Made by a program: the position numbers and the translations under genes. The notes below the pieces were generated by a model that made no database searches, was not told the DNA's origin, and worked only from the letters and a program-made list of their open reading frames with translations. A stretch of DNA of 64,000 bases from CBDDIP01 sp965229005 (GTDB taxonomy: Bacteria > Actinomycetota > Acidimicrobiia > Acidimicrobiales > Ilumatobacteraceae), in contig CBDDIP010000002.1 in NCBI GenBank assembly GCA_965229005.1, positions 558,001 to 622,000 on the forward strand, given 5' to 3'. Shown here in pieces: positions 50,002 to 58,511 of the stretch. Each line of letters opens with the position of its first letter. Position 1 is the first letter of the stretch.

Positions 50002-51957
50002 TCAGCCGCGGTGGGCGACGGCGAGCTCGGCGACCTCGCGCATGATCTTCGACATCTGGAAGTCCTTCGGCGTGTAGACCGCGGCGACGCCGGCAGCCAT
50101 CAGCCGCGGACGGTCGTCTTCGGGGATGATCCCGCCGACGATCACCGGTGCATCGACGCCGACGGCGCGCAAGTCGCGCACGATGCCGGGCACTAGTGCG
50201 AGGTGCGATCCGGAGAGGATCGACAGGCCGATCACGTCGGGGTCCTCGTCGCGTGCGGAGGCGACGATCTGCTCCGGCGTGAGGCGGATGCCGGAGTAGA
50301 CGACCTCCATGCCGGCGTCGCGGGCGGCGACGGCGATCTGCTCGGCGCCGTTCGAGTGCCCGTCGAGCCCGGGCTTGGCGACGAGGAACCGCGGCGGTCC
50401 GCCGACGATGGTCTTCACGAACGCGGCGACGGCGGAGAGCTCGTCGACGCGTCGGCCGACCGCAGCACCGACGCCCGTCGGAGCGCGGTACTCGCCGAAC
50501 GCGTCGCGCAGCGCAGCCGACCACTCGCCCGTCGTGCCGCCGGCGCGAGCGAGGGCGATCGACGGCTCCATGATGTTGCCGCCCTCCTTGGCCACGCGGC
50601 GCAGCTCGTCGAGCGCAGCTGCGGCCGCACCGGCGTCGCGCGACGCGCGCCACGCCGTCACATCGGCGACGAGCTCGGCCTCGACCGTCTCGTCGACGGT
50701 GAGGATGTTGCCGGGCGTGTTCAACGGCGACTCGGCGGTCTCGGTGTAGGCGTTGACGCCGACGACGATCTGATCGCCGGACTCGATGCGCCGGGTGCGA
50801 TCCGCCATCGAGCGAACGAGACGACCCTTCAGCTCGTCGATCGCCTCGAACGCGCCGCCGTGGGCGAGCACGTCGTCCAGCTCGGTCTGCGCAGCGTCGA
50901 TCAGCTCGGCCGTGCGGGCCTCGATCACGGTGGAGCCGTCGAAGATGTCGCCGTACTCCAACAGGTCGCTCTCGAACGCCAGCACCTGCTGCATGCGCAA
51001 CGACCACTGCTGATCCCACGGACGCGGCAACCCGAGCGCCTCGTTCCACGCCGGCAGCTGCACGCTGCGAGCCCGGGCCCGCTTGGAGAGCGTGACCGCG
51101 AGCATCTCCAGCACGATCCGCTGCACGTTGTTCTCCGGCTGCGCCTCGGTGAGTCCGAGCGAGTTGACCTGCACGCCGTAGCGGAAGCGGCGGGCCTTCT
51201 CGTCGGTGACGCCGTAGCGCTCCAGGCCGATGCGATCCCACAGCTCGGTGAACGCCCGCAGCTTGCAGATCTCCTCGACGAAGCGGATGCCCGCGTTGAC
51301 GAAGAACGACACGGAACCGAACACCTGGGCGAACTGCTCGGGCTCCACCTGACCGCTGTCGCGCACCGCGTCGAGCACCCCGATCGCAGTCGCCAACGAG
51401 AAGGCGATTTCCTGCACGGGCGTGGCCCCGGCCTCCTGCAGGTGGTAGCTGCAGACGTTCATCGGGTTCCACTTCGGTGCGTGCTGCGCGCACCACGACA
51501 CCATGTCGACGATCAGCCGCAGCGACGGTGTCGGCGGGAAGATGTACGTGCCGCGCGAGAGGTACTCCTTGACGATGTCGTTCTGCGTCGTACCGCGCAG
51601 TGCGGCCGAGGGCACGCCCTGCTCCTCGGCGTTGGCCACGTAGAGCGACAACAGCCACGCGGCGGTGGCGTTGATCGTCATCGACGTGTTCATCTGCGCC
51701 GGCGGGATGTCGTGCAGCAAGGTCTTCATGTGGCCGAGGTGGACGACGGGAACGCCGACCTTGCCGACCTCACCGCGAGCCAGTTCGTGATCGGGGTCGT
51801 AGCCCGTCTGCGTCGGCAGATCGAAGGCGATCGACAGGCCGGTCTGCCCCTTGGCCAGGTTGGTCCGGTACAGCTCGTTCGAAGCACGGGCCGTGGAGTG
51901 ACCCGAGTACGTCCGCATCAACCACGGTTCGTCGCGTCGCTTCCCCGGCTCGCTCAT
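50002..51957 (-). CDS. ecm: Ethylmalonyl-CoA mutase (B12-dependent, MeaA type)
   Basis: 651 residues from ATG 51957 (a longer ATG at 51993 is less likely). Catalytic barrel: PWLMRTYSGHSTARASNELY, FDLPTQTGYDPDHELARGEV, WNPMNVCSYHLQEAGATPVQ, and RFRYGVQVNSLGLTEAQPEN; C-terminal cobalamin domain with KPGLDGHSNGAEQIA supplying the axial His. These strings match MeaA/ethylmalonyl-CoA mutase rather than the MutB large subunit or the isobutyryl-CoA mutase. It converts 2R-ethylmalonyl-CoA to methylsuccinyl-CoA, the step after Ccr and epimerase. Confidence 0.9.
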   Translation of the reverse strand: MSEPGKRRDEPWLMRTYSGHSTARASNELYRTNLAKGQTGLSIAFDLPTQTGYDPDHELARGEVGKVGVPVVHLGHMKTLLHDIPPAQMNTSMTINATAAWLLSLYVANAEEQGVPSAALRGTTQNDIVKEYLSRGTYIFPPTPSLRLIVDMVSWCAQHAPKWNPMNVCSYHLQEAGATPVQEIAFSLATAIGVLDAVRDSGQVEPEQFAQVFGSVSFFVNAGIRFVEEICKLRAFTELWDRIGLERYGVTDEKARRFRYGVQVNSLGLTEAQPENNVQRIVLEMLAVTLSKRARARSVQLPAWNEALGLPRPWDQQWSLRMQQVLAFESDLLEYGDIFDGSTVIEARTAELIDAAQTELDDVLAHGGAFEAIDELKGRLVRSMADRTRRIESGDQIVVGVNAYTETAESPLNTPGNILTVDETVEAELVADVTAWRASRDAGAAAAALDELRRVAKEGGNIMEPSIALARAGGTTGEWSAALRDAFGEYRAPTGVGAAVGRRVDELSAVAAFVKTIVGGPPRFLVAKPGLDGHSNGAEQIAVAARDAGMEVVYSGIRLTPEQIVASARDEDPDVIGLSILSGSHLALVPGIVRDLRAVGVDAPVIVGGIIPEDDRPRLMAAGVAAVYTPKDFQMSKIMREVAELAVAHRG

Positions 51958-52159
51958 CCGGAGAGCTTTACCGTTCGTTCCGGGCGCATCCAACCTGGCT
52001 CGCCCGGTCGCAGCCGCCTGAAAGAAATCGGAAAGAACTGCTCAAGTCCCTCACACCAGTTCCGATATTTCAAGCACAACACGGTGCGAGGCTCGGCGGA
52101 GCTTCAGCGGGCGGAACTGAGGTGCTCAGGCGGCGGGAGCCGGAGTCACCTCGGTCGCC

Positions 52160-52187
52160 GGTGCCGGTGGGGCAACCCACCGGCACC
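52160..52187 (-). terminator. GC-rich hairpin after the 52220-52726 gene
   Basis: Perfect 12-base stem GGTGCCGGTGGG with a GCAA-type loop, 33 bases beyond the stop on the minus strand. No T-run. Confidence 0.6.
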
Positions 52188-52219
52188 GAACACCGTGCTG
52201 GTTGCCGTGCTGAGTTGCC

Positions 52220-52726
52220 TCAGCCCTCGCTCGGAGCGCTGGCCTCCGTTGCTGGTGCTGTTGTCGAGACCGGCCGCTGGCGCTCAGCGAATGCGTTCCA
52301 CTCGGCTGCTGAGCACCCGGCGAGGATCTCGAACTTGTCCAGCAGCGGCCGCGGCGCGAGGTTCCCGCGCTGCGCGTCCAACCGCATGACCTTGGTGTCG
52401 AGGCCGTATCGATCGGCATGCAAGCGATCGAGCTCGGCGAACCCCTCGTCAGCCAGCGGCTGGTCGAAGGCGCCACTGAAGACGATGGCTGCGTAGACGT
52501 TCGCGCCCGCAGCGCAGAACTCGACCGCGCCGCTCTCGGGGACCCTGGACAGTGGCGGCGTCTCCGATGGGCCGTCGTCGGAGGCCAGTGCCTTCCACGC
52601 CAGCACTGCGACCACGACCAGCAGGCCGGCGATCACCAGCGCGGATCCCGATACTTTTCGGTGCCCGCCTGGACTGCTCGGGTTTGGTACGGCCGGCGGC
52701 GACCAGGCGGAGGGTTGTGTGCTCAT
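52220..52726 (-). CDS. Membrane-anchored protein of unknown function
   Basis: 168 residues from ATG 52726. A Pro/Ser-rich N-terminus, one membrane segment near 30-50 (ALVIAGLLVVVAVLAWKALA), and an extracytoplasmic domain with two Cys (AVEFCAAGANVYAA and EILAGCSAAEW) that could pair. Ser/Thr/Ala tail. No family recognised. Not in an operon with its neighbours. Confidence 0.65.
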   Translation of the reverse strand: MSTQPSAWSPPAVPNPSSPGGHRKVSGSALVIAGLLVVVAVLAWKALASDDGPSETPPLSRVPESGAVEFCAAGANVYAAIVFSGAFDQPLADEGFAELDRLHADRYGLDTKVMRLDAQRGNLAPRPLLDKFEILAGCSAAEWNAFAERQRPVSTTAPATEASAPSEG

Positions 52727-52859
52727 CGGCGTACGTCCGTGCTCGGGATGGAGGTCTGAGCAGCGTGCTCGTTGCCCGTCGATCAGACGATCTGGTGCCG
52801 GCGACATGACGGCGCATCGGAAGGGGGCGCGCTGCTCGCAGGGCTCGGGTCCGATTACT

Positions 52860-52882
52860 CAACGCGCGGCTGGCGCGCGTTG
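52860..52882 (-). terminator. Hairpin after aat
   Basis: CAACGCGCG-GCTGG-CGCGCGTTG, ten bases beyond the aat stop on the minus strand. Confidence 0.6.
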
Positions 52883-52892
52883 GATACTCGGG

Positions 52893-53546
52893 TCAGGCGC
52901 GAATGGCGGCGCTGAGCCTCGCCAGGTAGTCGTCTCGCGGGATGGCGATGGCGCCGAGGGTGGCGAGGTGATCGGTCTGCCACTGGACGTCGAGCAGGGT
53001 CGCGTTCGTCTCGCGCAGCCAGTCGACCAGCCACACGAGGGCGACCTTGGATGCGTCGCGAGCCTCGTGGAACATCGACTCGCCGGCGAACAACCCGTTG
53101 ATCCGGATCCCGTACAGCCCACCGACCAGGCGATCGTCCTGCCACGCCTCCACGCTGTGCGCCCAGCCCATCCGCTGCAGTCGCGAGTAGGCATCGATGA
53201 ACGCGGCGTTGATCCAACCATGCGGCCGACTCGGGTCGGCGCAGCGCTCCATCACCTCGCGAAACGCGGTGTTCGTGCGGATCTCGAAGTGCTTCGAGCT
53301 CTGACGCAACGACCGCGTCACGCGCAAGCCGTCGAGGGGCACGATGCCTCGCGGGTCGGGCGACCACCAGCCGAGCACCTTGCGCCGCACCGGCATCGGG
53401 AACAGGCCGGCGCGGTAGGCGGCCAGCAACGTGCCGGGTTCGAGGTCGGCCCCGACGCCGCAGAGCCCGGCGTCGTCGGCCGAATCGGGTGACGGCAGCC
53501 GCCAGGCGCACGCCGGAGGCTCGACGGGGGTGACGTCAGTACTGAT
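52893..53546 (-). CDS. aat: Leucyl/phenylalanyl-tRNA-protein transferase
   Basis: 217 residues if started at ATC 53546. Family features: GLCGVGADLEPGTLLAAYRA, GLFPMPVRRKVLGWWSPDPR, HFEIRTNTAFREVMERCA, GWINAAFIDAYSRLQRMGWA, LVGGLYGIRINGLFAGESMF. It tags proteins for ClpS/ClpAP-type N-degron decay. There is no in-frame ATG, GTG or TTG between the conserved core and a point far inside the upstream dehydrogenase gene; the codon ATC at 53546 would give M-S-T-D-V-T. Start therefore uncertain. It overlaps the dehydrogenase stop by 11 bases. Confidence 0.88.
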   Translation of the reverse strand: MSTDVTPVEPPACAWRLPSPDSADDAGLCGVGADLEPGTLLAAYRAGLFPMPVRRKVLGWWSPDPRGIVPLDGLRVTRSLRQSSKHFEIRTNTAFREVMERCADPSRPHGWINAAFIDAYSRLQRMGWAHSVEAWQDDRLVGGLYGIRINGLFAGESMFHEARDASKVALVWLVDWLRETNATLLDVQWQTDHLATLGAIAIPRDDYLARLSAAIRA

Positions 53547-54387
53547 AGAAGCCGAGTTTGGTCTTTCGGCCGAGTTGCCCGGCCGCGACCATGCGGCGCA
53601 GCGCCGGCACCGCGGCGTAGTTCGGGTCGGCGAACTCGGCGTAGAGCGCGTCGAGGATGGCGACGCTGGTGTCCAGGCCGACGAGGTCGAGCAGCGCGAA
53701 CGGCCCCATCGGGAAGTTGCAGCCACCCTTCATCGCCGTGTCGATGTCCTCCTTCGACGCCGTGCCCTGCTCCAGCAGGCGCACCGCGTTGTTGAGGTAC
53801 GGGAACAGCAGCGCGTTGACGATGAAGCCGGCGCGGTCGGCGACCTGCACGGCATCCTTGCCACAGGCGACGGCGAAGGCGGTGGCCGCCTCGATGGTCT
53901 CGTCGCTGGCGGTGAGCGGGCGGATGATCTCGACCAGCTTCATCGCCGGGGCCGGGTTGAAGAAGTGGATGCCGCACACCTGCGAGGGGCGCTGCGTGAC
54001 CACGGCCAGTTCGACCACCGGCAGGGTGGAGGTGTTGGTGGCGATGATGCCGCTGGGCTTGACGATCTGCTCGAGCTCGGCGAACAGCGCCTTCTTGATG
54101 GCCAGGTCCTCGACGACCGACTCGATGACGAGGTCGCAGTCGGCAAGCGCGCCGAGGTGATCGGTGGCCGAGATGCGCCCGAGGATCGCGGCCCGCTCGT
54201 CCTCGGTGGCCTTGCCACGCTCGACGGCCTTGGCCAGGCCCTTGTCGATCGAGGCGACCATCGCGTCGGCGGCAGAACGCGACCGCGACCGCACGACCAC
54301 GTCGTAGCCGGCACGTGCCGACACCTCTGCCAGCCCGGAACCCATGATCCCCGAGCCCAGGATCCCCACCCGCTTGATCTCAGCCAT
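53536..54387 (-). CDS. 3-hydroxybutyryl-CoA dehydrogenase
   Basis: 283 residues. Rossmann start RVGILGSGIMGSGLAEVSAR, LVIESVVEDLAIKKALFAEL, NTSTLPV, catalytic His in CGIHFFNPAPAMKLVEII, and C-terminal GPFALLDLVGLDTS. It reduces acetoacetyl-CoA to 3-hydroxybutyryl-CoA or the reverse. TACGCT lies six bases before the ATG (leaderless). It is co-transcribed with aat. It can connect the thiolase at 7187 to the crotonyl-CoA used by Ccr. Confidence 0.93.
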   Translation of the reverse strand: MAEIKRVGILGSGIMGSGLAEVSARAGYDVVVRSRSRSAADAMVASIDKGLAKAVERGKATEDERAAILGRISATDHLGALADCDLVIESVVEDLAIKKALFAELEQIVKPSGIIATNTSTLPVVELAVVTQRPSQVCGIHFFNPAPAMKLVEIIRPLTASDETIEAATAFAVACGKDAVQVADRAGFIVNALLFPYLNNAVRLLEQGTASKEDIDTAMKGGCNFPMGPFALLDLVGLDTSVAILDALYAEFADPNYAAVPALRRMVAAGQLGRKTKLGFYQY

Positions 54388-54443
54388 CGGGGAAGCGTAG
54401 CTACCGACGGGTAACCACGACCAAGCCGGGTACGGTCGCCGCG

Positions 54444-55037
54444 ATGAGCGAGATCACCGACGCCCTGGCGTTCTTCATGGAGGTCGACCGTCTGAAAAGC
54501 GTCGAACGACGCAACTGGCTGGCCGACGGATCGCGCCGAGAGAACACGGCTGAGCACTCGTGGCACCTCGGCATCGCGGCGATGGTGTTCGCGCCGTTCG
54601 CCGCCGAGCCGGTCGACCTGGGCACCGCGGTGTGCATGGCGCTCGTGCACGACATCGTCGAGATCGACGCAGGCGACACCTTCGCCTACGACACCACCGA
54701 GCTGTCCGAGACCAAGGAGGCACGCGAGCAGGCCGCCGCCGACCGCCTGTTCGGGCTGCTGCCCGAAGCCACGGGCCGGCGGTTCCGCGAGCTGTGGGAC
54801 GAGTACGAACGAGGCGACACCCCCGAGGCCCGCTACGTGATGGCCGTCGATCGGATGGCGCCGATGCTGCTGAACATCGCCGAGGGCGGCTCGACGTGGC
54901 GCGAGCACGGCATCACGCGATCGCGTGTGATCGCCCGCAACGGCGTCCACATCGAGCCCGCCATCCCCCAAGCCTGGGCCGAAGCGCTGTCGCTGCTCGA
55001 TGCCGCCACGGCGACCGGCGCCATCGGCCCCGACTGA
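54444..55037 (+). CDS. HD-domain hydrolase (YfbR/HDDC2-like)
   Basis: 197 residues; TACGGT seven bases before ATG. Metal ligands of the HD family: RRENTAEHSWHLGI, ALVHDIVEIDAGD and a late Asp in VMAVDRMAPML. The closest known type is 5'-deoxynucleotidase YfbR and human HDDC2. Divergent from the dehydrogenase gene. Confidence 0.88.
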   Translation: MSEITDALAFFMEVDRLKSVERRNWLADGSRRENTAEHSWHLGIAAMVFAPFAAEPVDLGTAVCMALVHDIVEIDAGDTFAYDTTELSETKEAREQAAADRLFGLLPEATGRRFRELWDEYERGDTPEARYVMAVDRMAPMLLNIAEGGSTWREHGITRSRVIARNGVHIEPAIPQAWAEALSLLDAATATGAIGPD

Positions 55038-55061
55038 CACCGGCGAGCGAGCCGGCAGGTG

Positions 55062-55129
55062 TCTCGGGACAACGCCTGCCAGATCCGACTCTCGGGACAA
55101 CGCCTGACGGATGCGTCGCCCGCTGTCCC
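55062..55129. repeat. TCTCGGGACAACGCCTG repeat, copy 2
   Basis: Two direct TCTCGGGACAACGCCTG units, then CGCTGTCCC. Related to 18451-18520. It fills the gap between the converging HD and MazG-like genes. Confidence 0.65.
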
Positions 55130-55138
55130 CGGACGCGT

Positions 55139-55441
55139 TCACGCACAGGCACAGGGCAGCGCGTGACAGCGCGGGCAGCCGTCGGCGTAGCGCTGGACAG
55201 CCTCGGTGAGGTCGATGCCCATCTGGTTGGCCAGCGAAGCGACCCATGCCAACACGTCGGCGAACTCGTGGCGCTGCTGATCTGGCGTGCCCTTGCGCAC
55301 GGCCTGGGCCAACTCGCCGACCTCCTCGGCGAGCCATGCGACGCTGGCCGGCACACCGCGGGCTCGATCGCGCGAGCCGAACGTGGCGTCGATGCGGTGC
55401 TGCAACGCGGCGAGATCGGTGATCGGTCCGGGGCTCGACAT
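55139..55441 (-). CDS. MazG-like nucleotide pyrophosphohydrolase
   Basis: 100 residues; TAGCGT seven bases before ATG. Mg-binding helices: VAWLAEEVGELAQAVRKGTP and RHEFADVLAWVASLANQMGI, giving the ExxE...ExxD pattern. The last 13 residues contain CPRCHALPCAC, four Cys able to bind a metal, an unusual tail for this short family. Likely hydrolyses NTPs or dNTPs as a house-cleaning enzyme. Confidence 0.87.
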   Translation of the reverse strand: MSSPGPITDLAALQHRIDATFGSRDRARGVPASVAWLAEEVGELAQAVRKGTPDQQRHEFADVLAWVASLANQMGIDLTEAVQRYADGCPRCHALPCACA

Positions 55442-55532
55442 GCCGCGGACGCTACCGGTCGAGCACGTGGGGATGAGGATCTACGATGACTCGCTTCGAG
55501 TGATCCCCGCCGCTCGAAGCGAGGAGCCATCC

Positions 55533-56390
55533 ATGAGCGCCGCCACCTCCACGTTGACCGAACGCGAGCGAGCAGAGGTCGCCGTCGCGAACGCCTCGGG
55601 GAAGAAGCCGGTCGTGTTCATCCATGGCCTGTGGCTGCTGGCCGGCAGCTGGGACCCGTGGCGATCGATGTTCGAGGAGGCCGGGTTCACCACGGTCGCG
55701 CCGGACTGGCCGGGCGACTCACTGACCGTCGCAGAAGGTCGAGCCGATCCGAGCACGTTCGCCGGCAGGAGCATCCAGGAGATCGCCGATCACCTGATCG
55801 AAGTCGTGCGCGAGCTGACCCAGAAGCCGGCGATCATCGGCCACTCGTTCGGTGGCCTGTTCACGCAGATCCTGGCCGGGAAGGGTCTCGGCGCCGTGTC
55901 GGTGCCGATCGATCCGGCCCCGTTCCGTGGCGTGCTGCCGCTGCCGATCTCGGCGCTGAAGTCGGCGTTCCCGGTGCTCGGCAAGCCGAGCAACCGCAAG
56001 CAGGCCGTGATGCTGACCGCCAAGCAGTTCCGCTACGGCTTCACCAACGCCGTCAGCGACGAAGAGGCTGCGTCCCTGTACGAGGCCTACCCGGTGCCGG
56101 GCACCGGCAAGGTGCTGTTCCAGGCGGCGATGGCCAACGTCAATCCCGGCACCGAGGCGAAGGTGGACTCGCGCAACGTGGCTCGCGGCCCGATGAAGAT
56201 CATCTCCGGCGGCAGCGATCACACCGTGCCGCACGCCATCGCTCACGCATCGTTCAAGAAGCAGCGACGCAACCCCGGCGTCACCGAGTTCCAGGAGTTC
56301 GCCGGACGCGGCCACTCGCTGATCCTGGACAGCGGCTGGAAGGACATCGCCGACGCCGCCCTCGCTTTCGTCCAACAGCACACCAGTTGA
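55533..56390 (+). CDS. Alpha/beta hydrolase
   Basis: 285 residues from ATG 55533 (GAGGAG upstream, TACGAT -10 near 55485). VVFIHGLWLLAGSWDPW (oxyanion), nucleophile Ser in IIGHSFGGLFTQ, Asp in ISGGSDHTVPH, His in FAGRGHSLIL. Cytoplasmic esterase or haloperoxidase-like; substrate unknown. Stands alone. Confidence 0.88.
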   Translation: MSAATSTLTERERAEVAVANASGKKPVVFIHGLWLLAGSWDPWRSMFEEAGFTTVAPDWPGDSLTVAEGRADPSTFAGRSIQEIADHLIEVVRELTQKPAIIGHSFGGLFTQILAGKGLGAVSVPIDPAPFRGVLPLPISALKSAFPVLGKPSNRKQAVMLTAKQFRYGFTNAVSDEEAASLYEAYPVPGTGKVLFQAAMANVNPGTEAKVDSRNVARGPMKIISGGSDHTVPHAIAHASFKKQRRNPGVTEFQEFAGRGHSLILDSGWKDIADAALAFVQQHTS

Positions 56391-56428
56391 CCGAGATCCA
56401 GTTCGGGCGTCCGTCCTAGGATTCACCG

Positions 56429-57361
56429 ATGAACGACCAGGGGCTCGACAGCCGCGACGGCTCGTTCGAGGCGTTCTACGGCGAAGCGCATCGCAAGCTG
56501 CGCCCGACGCTTCGTGGAGCAGGTGCGAACGCGGATGACATCCTCCATGACGCGATGGTCATCGTCTACGAGCGGTGGGAGCACGTTCGGACCCTCGAAC
56601 ATCCAATGGCCTGGGCGCGGACCGTGGCGCACCGGCTCGCGGCACGGCACCACGCCCGCGAATCGCGCCGTGACCACCTGGAGTCGGCGGGTGGCTCACG
56701 CCAGATGCACGTGGTCGACACCGGCATGCTCGACCTCGTCCCGGCGATGGAGGAGCTGCGCCCGCAGCACGCCGCCGCGCTTCGCATGATCGCGCTCGAC
56801 GACCTTGACGTGACCGCTGCCGCCCAACGATTGGGGGTTCCGCCCGCCACCGCAAAGGTGTGGGTGCACCGCGGACGCGAGAAGGTCGCGCTGCGGGCGA
56901 TGGGCATGTGCGGCCGGTGGGTGTCGGAAGCAACGGCGACGCCTCGCACGTTGACGTCTGCACTGGCCGGCGCCGGTCACGGTGCACACATCGACGCGGC
57001 GATGCCGTTGCTGGTCGATCGGTCGGTGCGCTGGGAGCTCCACGTCGACGGTGGGTCGTACTGGCTGGGCACCGATGACGGCGAGCAGATGGACGTCGGA
57101 CGGGTCCGGGCGAGGCCGGGGAAGATGGTGCTGCACTCGAAGCCCTTGCCGCAGCCAGGCGAGCCCGGATCACTCAGAGGGGCCGACGGAACCTCGATCC
57201 ACGGCATCGATGTCGATGGTGATCGACTGCACGTGCGGCTGATCAGCACCGACATCCCCTCGACGAACGGTGTGCCCGACGAGGTCTTCCGGTCGGTGTT
57301 CTTCCACGACATCGTCTATCGGTGGCGTGGCCCACTTCGCCAGTCGCGTCGACACCGCTGA
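56429..57361 (+). CDS. ECF sigma factor with C-terminal extension
   Basis: 310 residues; TAGGAT six bases before ATG. Region 2 near 12-80 (FEAFYGEAHRKLRPTLRGAG, DDILHDAMVIVYERWEHV) and region 4 near 105-160 (LRPQHAAALRMIALDDLDVT, RLGVPPATAKVWVHRGREKV). About 145 residues follow that are not part of a normal ECF factor: beta-rich, with RWELHVDGGSYWLGTDDGEQ and LHVRLISTDIP. The extension may sense a ligand or replace an anti-sigma. A lipoprotein gene follows on the same strand. Confidence 0.8.
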   Translation: MNDQGLDSRDGSFEAFYGEAHRKLRPTLRGAGANADDILHDAMVIVYERWEHVRTLEHPMAWARTVAHRLAARHHARESRRDHLESAGGSRQMHVVDTGMLDLVPAMEELRPQHAAALRMIALDDLDVTAAAQRLGVPPATAKVWVHRGREKVALRAMGMCGRWVSEATATPRTLTSALAGAGHGAHIDAAMPLLVDRSVRWELHVDGGSYWLGTDDGEQMDVGRVRARPGKMVLHSKPLPQPGEPGSLRGADGTSIHGIDVDGDRLHVRLISTDIPSTNGVPDEVFRSVFFHDIVYRWRGPLRQSRRHR

Positions 57362-57423
57362 AACCGAACAGCCCGCTGGCGCCTTTCCTTCGATGGGCCA
57401 CCGGGCCCGACGGGAGGTGGATG

Positions 57424-58491
57424 GTGGACAGCAACGATCGAGGTGCGGGGCTGCGGGCCGTGGTGGCAGCGGTGGTCGGCCTGGGACTGCTCGCGACGGC
57501 GTGCGGTTCGTCGTCGAGCGGCTCGTCATCGAGCAGCTCGTCATCGACGGCGACCCAGCCGACCTCGGTGGCGACGCCGGATCCGTCGACCAGCACGTCG
57601 GCGCCCGTGGACGGACCGCTGATCATCGTGCAGTCGCCCTCACCGGAAGGCGACGGCATCTACCTGCTCGGCGACGACGGCACGTTGGGCACGCCACTCG
57701 CAGCCGGCATCGGATCGACGAAGCATGCCGACTGGTCGCCGGATGGCCTGACGGTCGTGATGGCCAACGATTCGGACGGCGCACTGTGGACGGTGGGCCT
57801 CGACGGATCCGAGCCGAAGCAGCTGCTGGCGTGCGACGACGACTGCCTCGCGCTGGACTTTCCGGCGTGGTCTCCTGATGGCACGCACATCGCCTACGTC
57901 CGCTACGAGCCGCCGGCCGGCGCAGACGGGCCCCCCGCTGCATCGTCGATCCAGGTGCTCGACCTGGCGACGATGACGAGCGTCGAGGCCGTTCGATCGG
58001 TGCAGCCGGAACTGGTCGACGTGCCGCGGTGGTCGGGTGACGGCACGCGCCTCGTGTTCGGCATCGACATCTTCGACGATCAGTTCAACGAGATCGGATC
58101 GACGATCGGGGTCAGCACCATCGGCGGCGAGGTGCAGCGACTCAACGATCCGACGATGTTCTCGTACGCTCCGGACTGGAGCGCGGCCACCGATGAGATC
58201 GTGTTCAGCGTCGAGGGCCTCCGCTTCCGCAGCGATCCGGAGGCCCCGCCGACGGCGTGGAACCTGTGGGTGGCCAAGCCGGATGGTTCGGGTGTGCGAC
58301 AGCTGACCGACGTCGCCGACGGCCAGCACCTCTTCCAGCCGGCGTGGGTTGGTGACGGATCGACGCTCCTGGCGACGCTGGAAACCGCGGGCGACTCGGC
58401 GAGCCGGCGAACGGTGTCGATCGACGTGGCAACGGGCGAGATCACGGCGATCTCGTCGGTGCTCACGACCCACGGGAGGTCCACCAGCTGA
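57424..58491 (+). CDS. Beta-propeller (TolB/WD40-like) lipoprotein
   Basis: 355 residues from GTG 57424, chosen for GGGAGG six bases upstream; ATG 57421 is too close to it. Lipobox GLLATAC, a serine run, then repeated propeller blades with the DWSPDG signature: KHADWSPDGLTVVMANDSDG, FPAWSPDGTHIAYVRYEPP, VPRWSGDGTRLVFGIDIF, YAPDWSAATDEIVFSVEG, FQPAWVGDGSTLLATLETAG. It lies 62 bases after the extended sigma factor and may be its target or sensor partner. Confidence 0.85.
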   Translation: MDSNDRGAGLRAVVAAVVGLGLLATACGSSSSGSSSSSSSSTATQPTSVATPDPSTSTSAPVDGPLIIVQSPSPEGDGIYLLGDDGTLGTPLAAGIGSTKHADWSPDGLTVVMANDSDGALWTVGLDGSEPKQLLACDDDCLALDFPAWSPDGTHIAYVRYEPPAGADGPPAASSIQVLDLATMTSVEAVRSVQPELVDVPRWSGDGTRLVFGIDIFDDQFNEIGSTIGVSTIGGEVQRLNDPTMFSYAPDWSAATDEIVFSVEGLRFRSDPEAPPTAWNLWVAKPDGSGVRQLTDVADGQHLFQPAWVGDGSTLLATLETAGDSASRRTVSIDVATGEITAISSVLTTHGRSTS

Positions 58492-58511
58492 CCCTCTGAG
58501 CGCGACCGACG

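Noticed and set aside
50002..51957. Methylmalonyl-CoA mutase large subunit.
   Set aside because: Motifs follow the MeaA/Ecm type, one chain of about 650 residues carries both domains, and no small subunit gene is adjacent; a ccr gene is present.
56391..56416. Degenerate half of the TGGATGTCTG palindrome (GATCCAGTTCGGG).
   Set aside because: Only about ten bases resemble the right end of copy 4 and no left arm exists; may be chance.
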